DNA from: Dermatophagoides farinae
Taxonomy: Eukaryota; Arthropoda; Arachnida; Sarcoptiformes; Pyroglyphidae
Reading direction: 5' to 3'
Assembly: GCF_024713945.1 (NCBI RefSeq)
Contig: NC_134686.1
Coordinates: forward strand, 768,001 to 832,000
DNA: 64,000 nucleotides
The position numbers were made by a program, and so were the translations under genes. This document shows, in pieces, positions 14,667 to 25,523 of this stretch. The stretch's first letter is position 1, and every line of letters starts with the position of its first letter. Below the pieces are notes generated by a model, which searched no databases, had not been told where the DNA came from, and worked only from the letters and a program-made list of their open reading frames with translations.

Positions 14667-14750
14667 CTGTCCAAAAAAAAAAAAATGGAAAAATTTTTTT
14701 TAATTAATTTCTCAAATGATGATTATATAAAAAAAATTAATAATACATAC

Positions 14751-15202
14751 TCTAAAAATAGTATACATAACAGTAGTCAATGGATGATGATTAGAATATT
14801 CAGACACTTTGAATAGATCGATACCCCATTTATCCATATCGGAAAATATTCTAGATAATTCTTCTTCATTAGCTGCTTCAATACCGAATCTTGGCGTTTT
14901 TGTTAAACTATTTGCATGTGTTAATGTTGATTTACGTACACCAGATATATGTGACATTGTACGTGCTGGAGAATTTTTTCCTGATAATGGTTGTATGGCA
15001 GATGATGATGATGATGGTGGTGGTGATATCTTCATTATATCAGTACTAGTAGTAGTAGTAGTAGTTGCAGCAGCAGCAGCATTATCGGCAGGTGATGCAA
15101 CTGCAGTTGTATTACTAGAAGATCCAGATGAAATGGCCAATGATCCTTGTTTGGAACTTTCTTCCAATTGTAATATTGGTAAATCTAATTCTTCTTGTTT
15201 GT
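14751..15202 (-). CDS. dnc: dunce/PDE4 shared exon: UCR2-catalytic linker and start of the catalytic domain
   Basis: It encodes 150 full codons (residues 250-399). It begins KQEELDLPIL, then a Ser/Ala/Thr-rich insert, then MSHISGVRKSTLTHANSL, the equivalent of the MTQISGVKK block before the catalytic domain. The catalytic domain opens at RFGIEAANEEELSRIFSDMD and continues KWGIDLFKVSEYS. The exon ends MYTIFR in phase 0 at a GTATGT donor. The insert (poly-Ala and poly-Thr) is longer than I recall for vertebrate PDE4 and should be a disordered loop. Phase and splice sites agree with both neighbours. Confidence 0.94.
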
Positions 15203-15287
15203 CTACAAGAATTAATAATACAAAAAAAAAAATTTTTTTAATTAAATCAATTCAAAACATATGGAATCAACCAAGAGACTAACTAAC

Positions 15288-15610
15288 CTAAAAATGTACG
15301 AAAAATATATTCTGAAATTTGACTTCCAGATTTTGTTTCAGAAAAATGACTTAATTCTTTATTTAACATTCGTCTAAATTTACTGGTAGCCATATCACCA
15401 ACAGATCTATGTGATTGTATTGTTTCCAATTGATCCATACACCAATCAAGCTCTTCAAGGGTTTCCACAGCCAATCTAGACATTATATCGTCTATTGGCT
15501 GTTTAGTTGTTGTTGGCTGATTTGTATTAATTTGTTGTTGTTGTTGTTGTTGTGTTTGTTGTTGTTGAATTAATTGTGTATAACTAGGTCGACGTCCAAC
15601 TTCACGTGGA
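15288..15610 (-). CDS. dnc: dunce/PDE4 shared exon: linker and UCR2
   Basis: It encodes 107 full codons (residues 142-248 of the 748-aa form). The exon opens with a linker ([14 protein letters not shown]) and a Gln-rich insertion. From about residue 187 it carries UCR2: [20 protein letters not shown], then [20 protein letters not shown] and LSHFSE, ending [10 protein letters not shown] and a split Asp codon. UCR2 in PDE4 folds over the catalytic pocket and restrains activity. The core is strongly conserved; only the linker is expanded with polar repeats. The acceptor is AACAG and the donor GTTAGT. An 85-bp intron follows. Confidence 0.95.
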
Positions 15611-15682
15611 CTGTTTTTGTATACAGAAAAAAAAATTTTAATAATTAATGAAAGAAAAACAAACGAAAACAAACAGACATAC

Positions 15683-15790
15683 CGATTGGTTGGATATCGA
15701 ACATTTGTAATATGAATATAATTATTACGGACATTACGTAAGCTCGCAAGAATTTGTGCAAATGGTGTGACGATAAGATCTTCAGCATGG
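15683..15790 (-). CDS. dnc: dunce/PDE4 shared exon: second half of UCR1
   Basis: It encodes 35 full codons beginning [20 protein letters not shown] and ending in a split Arg codon CG+T. This matches the invariant [20 protein letters not shown] stretch of PDE4 UCR1 almost residue for residue. It is the first exon common to all six isoforms seen here, at residues 106-140 of the 748-aa form. UCR1 pairs with UCR2 to form the regulatory module that mediates dimerisation and autoinhibition in the family. The acceptor is CATAG and the donor GTATGT; the following intron is only 72 bp. Confidence 0.95.
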
Positions 15791-16051
15791 CTATGAAAAA
15801 AAAAAGATTAAAAAGAATGGAAAAGAATTTTAAAAATTTGAAATTTTTTTTTCAACAAAAAAAAACCAAACATATGCGAGAAAAATTTAAGCCGATTAGC
15901 CGAATTGAATATGCAAATATTGCGCAAAAAATAATAATAATAATGATGATGATGATGATGAAATGTCAAAAGTCAAAATTTTTTTTTGTCGAATGAAAAA
16001 TAAAACCAATTCATGTTCAAACCATCATCATCATCATCATCATGTGCCTAC

Positions 16052-17022
16052 CTTGGTGCAGCTTGTAAACGGTCCCAGAAAAAACTACGATTTTTCATAC
16101 GTAAAGCTGATGTACTGAATGTTCGTGGAATGTTAGCACCACCACCACCACCACCACCAGCACCACTACCGTTATTAGTACCACCACCAACAGTTGCACT
16201 AGTTGAACTTAAACCAGGTGAATCATCATCATAATCTTCTGAACGACGATAATGTCGACGTTGATGATGATCATCAATAATTGATTGGTTATTATTATCA
16301 TGACCAAAACAATCATTACCACTATATTGAGCACTAAGACGACGTTTATCTAATAATGAAGAATTGGTTGTATTGTTTGAAATACCATCATCATCTTCAT
16401 TTGAATGATGATGATGATGATAATTATTAAATTCATCATCATATCCATCTTCTTCTTTTATGCAACCAGCTGATGCTATTGATGTTAATGATATTTTCGG
16501 ATAAGTATGCTGATGTGCTAATTGATGTGGATGTGGTAGCGATTGTATTAATGGTGATGTTGTCGTTGTTGTTGTTGTCGCTGTCGCTGCTGTCGTTGTT
16601 GTTGTTGTTGTTGTTGATGTAGATTTTGAACGATAATTATGATGATCATGATGTTGATGTTGATGATGAGAATGTGAATGTTGATGTGGATGGTGGCTAT
16701 GACTCAAATGACATGTTTTATTTACATTATCATTATTCCATTTTGATTCAGGTTTAGATTTTGTACAAATTTTATTGTTGTTGTTGTTGTTGTTGTTATT
16801 TACACGATTTTTTGTGGTTGTTGTTGTTGTTGGCTTATTTAACAATATTGTTGTGACCTTAGCCGATTTTTTTGTAGAAAATGGCGTTGGCGTCAATGTG
16901 GTGCTGGCAGTAGTGGTGGTGGTGGCGGTGGTGGGGGTGTTGGCGACCACCAATGTTCCAGCCGCAATACAATGACCGCCTGCAGCATTTTCTTTTGGCT
17001 CTGGCCTTTTTGGAGCCGTCAT
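16052..17022 (-). CDS. dnc: Alternative first coding exon F of dunce/PDE4, proximal, bypasses the UCR1 exon (gives a 967-aa isoform)
   Basis: It encodes 323 residues plus two bases, starting MTAPKRPEPK at 17022 (A at -3) and ending at a GTAGGC donor. It holds poly-Thr, poly-Asn and His-rich runs, then an acidic/His middle (EDGYDDEFNN), a Gly run, and a conserved-looking end: PRTFSTSALRMKNRSFFWDR, then LQAAP. The NRSFFWDR block sits where RRESFLYR sits in the UCR1 exon. The split codon AG+C gives Ser before HAEDL; the intron to the next exon is 261 bp. The frame stays open above the ATG to about 17142 with a Cys-rich peptide (see findings). The annotated start is therefore the first in-frame ATG, not proof of the 5' end. 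Confidence 0.8.
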
Positions 17023-20000
17023 ACTGGTGCTGCTGCTGCTGCTGCTATTGCGGCTATTGCTGCTGCTGCTGCTTTCCTCTTCTTGCTTTTGCGAGAAGAG
17101 GCCGAAAAAACAATCACAAAATTTCGAACACAGCTTTACTGGCTATTTGAATCGAAAAATTTTATGAATGAAGAAAATTTTTTTTTGTTTGTTTGTTTGA
17201 AAAGAAAGATGTCGTTATTGTGATCAAGATGTTTGTGTTTAGTGTGTGTATGATTGATTGATTGATGAATTTGTAAGCCAAAGAAGAGAAAAACAAAAAC
17301 AAAACAAAAAATGATTGTTAACAAGGTTAATCAATGATGATTGATGATGAACCTTTTATGATTTCTTTTTATTTCTTTGTATTTTGGCTTTTGGTTTTTT
17401 TTCTTGTTATTTCGTGAATATGTTGGCACTATTATTCCAATCAATCATTGATCTTGTTTTTTCTTTTGCCTTTGTTCAGCTTGGTCGTTTTGTGTTTTTT
17501 TGTGTATATATGCGCAATGTTATTTACATTTGATTTGATTTCGATTGTTGTTGTTTTGGTTGTTTTGTTTGTTTTTGGTTGTTGTTGAGAATGAAAATTG
17601 AAACAAAACAAAAACAGAACCCAGAAAAAAACGTTAAGATTTGGCTATAAATAACGAGTAATTGTGAGTAATGAAATCACAATAAATAAATTGAATAAAT
17701 TCACACACACATATATAAAATCAAAGAATATTCATGAGACTATAGGACGGACAAGGAACCAAAAAAAAAACAACAGACAAACAAGTGAGAAAATCAATGA
17801 AAAATTGTCATATTTATATGGTCGAGCTATAAATTTTGTTTGTTTAAATAGTAAATATATACTGGATTTTCTGTGGAAGGAAATAAGAAATCATTCCATG
17901 AACAAACACACAAACACATGCACACACAGAAATATTAATGTATAATTTTTAAGCAAAGTAAAAAAAACAAATTCTTGTTCAATTCAAGAATATTCTGAAA
18001 GTTTGTGTGTCTGTGTGTGTGTGTGTGTTTGTGTGTTTGAGTGTTTGAATGTCTCAGGTGAATCGTTTTATTTTTCTTCAATAACAAAAAGAGCGAAGAG
18101 AGAGAAGAAGAGAGAAAAAAAAGATGATTTACAGAATTCACTGATTTTTTACACTTTTTGTTGATTCAAAATGGAGCAATATATTATAACATTATTATTA
18201 ATTCCCATTGGAAAAACATTGCCATTTGAGTTTGATATTTTTTTTTCCTATTTCATTCCGGACAAACGATGTAGTAGGGCATCTTAGTAATCATGATGAT
18301 TATCAAAACTAGTAGTAGTGGTAGTAGTAGCAATAGAATATTATCATCATAATTCTATGAATGTAGAATATCTCTTCTGGGCATTTTTCATCATCATCAT
18401 CATCATCATTTTTTTTTTTTTTTTGCTAAGAATCTTTATAGATTTAAATTCATAATTTTATCATCATATAATAATGATGAGAGAGAGAGAGAAAAAAAAT
18501 GTGGATGAGCAGAATGTTTTTTTTTTCTTTTGTCATTGATATAGTCGATGGTGGTGATGATATTTTTCAGATTTCCACCATTTTCATCATTGGTTTTGGC
18601 CATAAATTTCTTTTTTTATCTTTCTGAATTTTTGGCCACAACCACCACCACCACCACAACCATCATCGTTGTCGTCGTCTTCGTCGTTGAAAAAAATAAA
18701 ATAAAATGTCGAACGAATTAGCAAAGTGAAAAAATGGGAAATTTTTTTTTCTTGTTATTCGGGCGTTTTCACTCTCTCTCACTTTACACTTGTCAATGAT
18801 GATGATAATGATGATCTTTACGGTGGATAAAAAAAAATGTCAATGCTAATAAACCGATAGATGATGATGATGACAAACAAACAAAAAAAAAGAATCAAAA
18901 AGATGATGACGACGACGACGACAACGACATAGAATCTATTAACACAGTACAATTCTTCAAATTCTTCGTTTGTTTGTTTGTCGTTTTTATTGTTGTAAAT
19001 TCTGTAAAAAAATCATCGAAGCACAAACACTTTGATTCAAGACTTTGTCATTCAATTTCGTATCGACACCGTGATGATGATGATGATGATGATGAGGATG
19101 ATGCTCGTTTGTTGTTGTTGTTGTTGTTGTTTTTATTTTGGTTGTTCATATCGATCGTTTTTTTTCACATTCAATTCAATTCAATTTCAAGTTTTAATTC
19201 CACGTTAGTCAGTCAGTCATTTATTTATTATATATTTAAATGTCTAAATATAGCGATTATTTATTCATCATCTCATTGCAAATTCTCCGTTTGTATCTGT
19301 CGCTATTGATTTTAATGACAGCATTTTGATGACGAGTTTATAATGATGATATTAAATCAGCAAATAATAAAAAAAAGTTGGTTTTTTGGTAAAACAACCA
19401 CAGCGATATAACGATATTTTTAAACAAATCAGCCACCATCATCAACACAGTCATCATCATTATCATAAGATCATCATCACTTAAGAATTTTTTTTTCTCG
19501 TTACGATGATTATGATGATGATGAACCATCACTGGAAAAAAAAACACACACACACACACACGAAAATAAGAATAATATATGAATGTCATTTGTGAAATGT
19601 TGAAAAAAAAACATTGAAATGCGCATGTGAAACGATCCAAATTTTCCAAATGATGATGATGATGATAATGATAGTGATGAGAGGAGTTGTATTCACAGGA
19701 AAAAAAACCAAAACAAAACACCCAATCAAATTATCATTGTTTGTAGCAATGATTGAAACAATCGATTATCAATCAATGTGAAATGATTTAAATCTCGACC
19801 GAATTTTATTGTTTTTCACACACACACACACACACACAAACATGGTTGACATTTCAAATTTTTTTTTGTTTGGCTTTAAATCTTGGCTCGGTTCATATAT
19901 ACCATATATAACTATTAATCGTGATTTATATTCGTGGTGTATACCGGTTGAGAAAAAAGGTGGAGAATTTTTTATCACTGTAAAAATTGCAGCGGAAATT

Positions 20001-22351
20001 CTTATATAACCGAAACGGAGAAAAAAAATTAGAAAGATTAAAGCCAACAATGATTCAAGTGAAATGAAAACGGTAAAGATGATTTTATAATGAAAAATAC
20101 ACCTTAATTAACCTTAACCAGGTTTCTCTCTGTGTGTGTAAGTGTGTGTGTGCGAGAATGGTTAGTTCCAAAACAGAATGGGCAATGAGCAGAAACAAAA
20201 AAAAAATTTATTCTCACCATACGACGCATGGGTAGAATTCAGAATACAGAATTAAATTTTGGCTATTTTTTTTTCTTTATTCTTTGCTCTTTACTTTTTT
20301 GTTGCCCTTCGTTCATGTAAATAAATACATGGTTGATTCGTGTATTTAGTATGTATCACTCTATCTTATCTAACTTGATGATGGCTATATGATGTGTATG
20401 GAATAATCATCAAACGAAACAAAAACAAAGAAAAAAAAAGAATGCGAAAATTTCGATGATTCGGTTGATTTGAATTTGTGTAATCTCACTATGTGTAAAA
20501 TTCAGTAACCGTAAGAAAAAACAAATTTAATGAAGAAAATCAACAACAACAGCAACAACAACCGCAATTGTAAACGCTGTGAATGCTGACGGCAGAATTT
20601 TCGTCGTCGTTGTTGTTCTATTTATTCTTTGGTTTTTAGTCACTTTTTGTTGGTTTTTTTTTCGTTGTTGTTGTTGTTTAGTCAGATATTTATCAGTAAA
20701 AATTTTTAGGCGGTGTTCATCGTATTTTTCCAGATAAAAATTTCTCAGAATTTTCTTTATAAGATCTGAATTTGAAGATCTCTCTCCAAAAAAAAAAACA
20801 ATGTCGATATGATGATGATGATGATCAATATAAAGTTGAAATGATGATTGTTTTCTTTTGGATTTTTGTTTAAAGAATGTTGATATTTAAAGAATAAATT
20901 TATCCGGCAAATGTCATACAGTAATCATCATCATTATCATGATGATCATTATCATCATGGATAAAATAATAAAATTCTGCATGCATCTGTGTGTGTATGA
21001 TACACTTATTTGGCAAACATCATCATCATCATCATAATCAAAAAGATATGAATTCTGGCAACAACAAGAATTTCATCAACCCAAACCAGTCAGCCAGTTT
21101 TTTTTCAAATGAAAAAAAAAAATTTTTCTTCTTCTTCTTCACAATCTTATCACGAATTTCTTCCTATTTTCATCATCATCATAACTAAATAGCAGCAAAT
21201 AATGTTGTTGTTGTTGTTTTTATTCTTTCACTCTCAATGTTGATGTTTGCATGGAAAGAATTTTGTTGTTGTTGTTGTTGTCGATATTCGTGTCTTCTTC
21301 TTTTTGGATTCAAGTTAATTCTACAATTATTAACAACAACAATAACACACACAAAAAAAATATGAACAAAATGGGAAAAAAAATTGAACATCACTGTCGA
21401 TTATTATTCGATAATTTTCAACACTTTTAGGAACATTGTTCAAAACACACACACACACAGAATGGCAAAAAAAAAATTCAAATTTTAAAATTTAAAAAAA
21501 ACCAGCATTTTTTTTCGCTTGTTTTCATAAAGCCGTTTAATGTTTAATATAATGGAACAAAAACACACACACAGAATCGACAATAATAATCAGATCATCA
21601 TCATCAACAACAACAACAACAAATTCAAATAAATGATATCTGTAGTTGTCAATGTTTTTCTTCTCTCTCTCTCTCTCTCTCTTTGTTGATGAGTATGTTG
21701 AATTCTGTTGTTGTTGTTGTTGTTGTTGTTGTATGAGAATTTTTTTTTATTTCATTCATTTATTTGTTGTCAAAAAATTTGATGTTATTGAATGAATGAA
21801 ATGGAAATGGAAATGTTGTTGTTGATGTATTATGTGAACACAGTAATAATAATGGTCTATATTATTGACAACAAACAAACTAACGCATACATACACATAC
21901 AGAATAATGAATAGCATGGATAAAATGATTTACCAAAAATAATAATAAAAAAAAAGAAGAATATTCAACACACACACATACACACACTATTCAGAATTAG
22001 AATTGTTGTTGTTGTTGTTGTTGTTGTTGTTTTGTCGTATACACACAATACATACATACATACAAACACCGAGAACTTTTAGCGGAGAATTTTTTTTCTT
22101 TCTTTCTTTTCGACTTTGTGTATATACTGTCTGCGTTTGTGTGTGTGTGTTGTCAACTTATTTTGGAGCCACAGAACAATTTCTTTCTTCTTCTTCTTTT
22201 CTCATTCGTCTATATTTTCTTTGAGTATTTTTACTGGGGGTAAAATGACGAAACGAAGAAAAGAAACCGAATCATCATCTTCATCATAATCATCAGATGT
22301 GTATATATATATATAAAACTAGGCGAATCGTTCAGAAACAAACAAACAAAC

Positions 22352-22352
<1 letters not shown>

Positions 22353-22390
<38 letters not shown>
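22353..22390. repeat. 38-nt poly-A tract
   Basis: An uninterrupted run of A on the plus strand, the longest homopolymer in the window, preceded by an AAAC-type repeat. No retroposon body is recognisable next to it. Confidence 0.95.
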
Positions 22391-22393
<3 letters not shown>

Positions 22394-23939
22394 TCGTTAG
22401 CAATTGTAGTGCAAAAAAAAGACAAAAATTTTTTTTTTCGTCGTATAGAGTCCTGGAATGTAAAGTATGAATCATTGTGGTAGTGGTAATGACAATACAG
22501 TAGTAGCATACAGTAAGAATCTCCAAAAAAAAAAAAAAAATGTTTCGGGCGTTTGAAATTCTGGATTCTTTTCATATACACATAGTTTGTGAATGTGTGT
22601 GTGTGTGTATGCAGGATAAAAACAAACGAGACAACGATGAACATGCGAATACAAACCCGAATTGACTATGCTTTCTCTCTCATACTCTCTTTTCTTTCTT
22701 TCTTTCTTTTTCACTTGAATAATAACATAATTTCTAGTGTAACAAACAAGACATACACACACACAGAGAGATATAGAAAATCATTACAAGGAAGAGAATG
22801 TGGAATATATTCTCAATTGTCTATGACGCCATTATATGACATATATATACAAAACACATAAATAACGAAAAAATAAGCGCCACCTATTGTGAATACAGTA
22901 CTATTACTATAGTAGTGACATCTATAAATAAAGACATTCATTTATTGAAGAATATATATTCCATTGTCATGAATTTGCAAGGTGTTCAATTGTCATTAAT
23001 GTAAAGTATCAATACCCAATACAATGCACAACCATCACATCATCATCATCATCATCGTCATATATAATGAGAAAATAATAGAGTTGTATTACTTGAATCA
23101 AGAATAAAAGAAAAAAAAATCAAAATTTGAATTTAATTTGATTTTGTTGAGCCTTGAAAACAAATACCCTGTAGAATAATTAATTTCAAAACAAACAAAC
23201 AAGACAGACAGACAAAAATCTAGATTAGATTTCTAGATTAAAATTCAATCAAATCAAATCAGATTGAATTGAATTGAATTGAATATTGGAAATGTAAAGG
23301 AAATTCCAATTCCTTCCTGTGTTTTTGTAAGTGTGTGTGCGCGCGCGTTTGTGTGTGTGTGCGTTTGTTGTCCGGTGTGTTTGAAGAGTGAGAGAGAGAT
23401 AAAAACAAAAGCAGAAAAAAAACCCATCTCAATCTTAATAAGGAAAAAAAAATATATTCAGGAAGATGTTCAATGGAAAAATTTCACATTGATTTTCATC
23501 ATTTGAAAATTGACCGTTAGTTTCAAATCATCAACTAATGAAAAACATCAAGTACATACAATATATATAGTGGCATGTGTGTATGTGAATGTGACCACTA
23601 CTTTATTGTTGTTATTGGAACAAACCAAAAGATTTTTCTTGTTTTGTTTCACAATAAGTGTGAAACAAAAAAATCAAGACAAAAATAAAAATCAAAATCA
23701 AGATTTTCCTAATAACAACAACAACAACAAATCAATCGTCCTCTAATAATAACATAGCATTGATATTGGCCAATTGGTAGGGCAAAGTTTTGTGTGGAAA
23801 AAAAAATGTCGCTAGCATCCCATATCCATAGATGTGAATCTAGTGAAAGAAAAAAATTCATATATATAACCAATACGAATGAACCAAAAAATAAAAGACT
23901 CTATACACAGACATGCATGCATGTATGCATTATTGAGAA

Positions 23940-23975
23940 AAATTCTGAATTCTGAGCTTTCAGAATTCAGAATTT
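23940..23975. repeat. Inverted repeat with 15-bp perfect arms
   Basis: The arms 23940-23954 (AAATTCTGAATTCTG) and 23961-23975 are exact reverse complements around a 6-nt spacer. It lies directly upstream of the GAAA tetranucleotide tract. ATTCTG/CAGAAT words are common in this genome, so it may be a local duplication. Confidence 0.85.
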
Positions 23976-23990
23976 AAGGTTCCAGATAGT

Positions 23991-23991
23991 A

Positions 23992-24023
<32 letters not shown>

Positions 24024-24027
24024 AAAA
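23991..24027. repeat. GAAA tetranucleotide microsatellite
   Basis: About nine uninterrupted AAAG/GAAA units, starting just after the 15-bp-arm inverted repeat. Confidence 0.9.
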
Positions 24028-24999
24028 AATATATGTGGTTTCCATCCAACAACCCAAGTTTAATATGTGACCACCATTTTTTTCAGTGCTATATATATAA
24101 AAAATTCTATGCATTCTGTTCAAAATATGTAGGGAAAAAAATTCTTTTTATCCTATAGAATCGTTGGCATTGTATTCATATTTCCGATTCCATAGAATGT
24201 TGCTGTTGTTGCTGCTGTTGTTGTTATATTCTACATATATATAGTGAGATTTATTATGCATTTTTTTAAATAGCTAAGAGTGAAAAATGAAAGGAAATAC
24301 AATTGAAGAATGGAGATTTAATTGAATTTTTGTTTTTCACCACATAGATTCTGTATATTCATAATTGAAATAATAATGATGATGATAATGGTAATGAAAT
24401 CTCAGAATATTATTGATACCGACACACAGAATCAAACATTTTTTTTTTGCTTAAAATGACTTATCAAAATTCATTAATCGATATATAACTGTATTTCATA
24501 TACATTAATGAATTTGATATATATAATCTTTGCATCTCTAATTTAATCAACGAGAAAGAGAAACAAAAAAATTTTTGATCAAGTTTTGTTTATTTAGTCG
24601 GTTCATTCTTTTATGATCATCAAACAAACTTATTATTATTATTATACGTTCAATGACGTATATATATTAGTGTTGTTGTTGTTGTTGTAGAATTAATTGT
24701 TGTTGTCAACGAAAAAAAAAACAAAATGGAAAAAAACCGATCTTGACAAGTCATCATAAACGACAAATGTATGAGTCTGTGTGTTTAAATATAGATTAAA
24801 TATGGATTTTTTTTTGTTAAAAAAATGATGAATTTTGATAAATTGGATAAAAATAGAAAAAAAAATCAACACAATGGAAAGAGAGATTTTTTCTGTTTTT
24901 CTGTTTTAATTTTGGTAAATTGAAAACGAAACGACACGCTTTTTGTTGATGATTTTATAATCAACAACAAAAAAAAGTAAAGTTGTTGTCAACACTTAC

Positions 25000-25523
25000 C
25001 AATGATGATGATTATTATTTTTATAATGATGATGATGATGATTATGATGATGATCATGACCGTTGTAATGATGAAAACTATTTCTACGTTCAAATAAATT
25101 AGACATATGTGGATGTTCATATGATGATGATGATGATGTGGAATTTGTTGTTGATGATGATAAACTCATTGATGATGAATATGCACCAGAATCATAAAGA
25201 ATTGGTGAATTATTCTGTTCTTGTTGTCGATGTTGTCGTTGTTGATTTGATTGCAATGGTTTTATTCGATTATTATCATTTTTTATAATTGGTAATGGTA
25301 AACTTTTTCGAAGATTTTCTGGATGAATTGATTTAAATTTTGATCCATAATCACCACCATCATCATCGTTATCATTATCATTATGGATCAGTAATGTTAA
25401 AGACATTCTATTGGAAAAATTGGAATATTCTTGTACATGTGAATATGATGATGATGATGATGATGAATATCCATAGTTTGGTGCTGAACTTGAATAATAA
25501 CCACCAAAAGGAAACATTGCCAT
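25000..25523 (-). CDS. dnc: Alternative first coding exon E of dunce/PDE4, bypasses the UCR1 exon (gives a 818-aa isoform)
   Basis: It encodes 174 residues plus two bases, starting MAMFPFGGYY at 25523 with A at -3 and G at +4, a good start context. It ends at a GTAAGT donor at 24994-24999. The peptide is rich in Tyr/Ser, then Asp/Asn and Gln, and finishes in a His-rich tail. Shortly before the tail is LFERRNSFHHYNGHD, which resembles the RRESFLYRSDSDYD block of UCR1 and keeps an RRxS PKA consensus. Because it lies 3' of the UCR1 exon it must splice straight to 15683-15790. The split codon TG+C gives Cys before HAEDL. It therefore appears to supply its own version of the first half of UCR1. 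Confidence 0.78.

Larger units (their letters stand above)
17023..24999. other. dunce 5' region and intron between first exons F and E
   Basis: About 8 kb with no recognisable exon. It should hold the promoter and 5' leader of exon F near its low-coordinate end. Contents seen: an open frame above exon F to ~17142, long CA/TG and ATC/GAT tracts, a 38-nt poly-A at 22353-22390, a CTCF-like sequence at 22877-22889, an inverted repeat at 23940-23975 and a GAAA tetranucleotide tract at about 23991-24027. Confidence 0.6.

Noticed and set aside
14809-15282. Plus-strand ORF of 157 codons opposite the dunce exon at 14751-15202
   Set aside because: Antisense shadow of a clearly coding exon.
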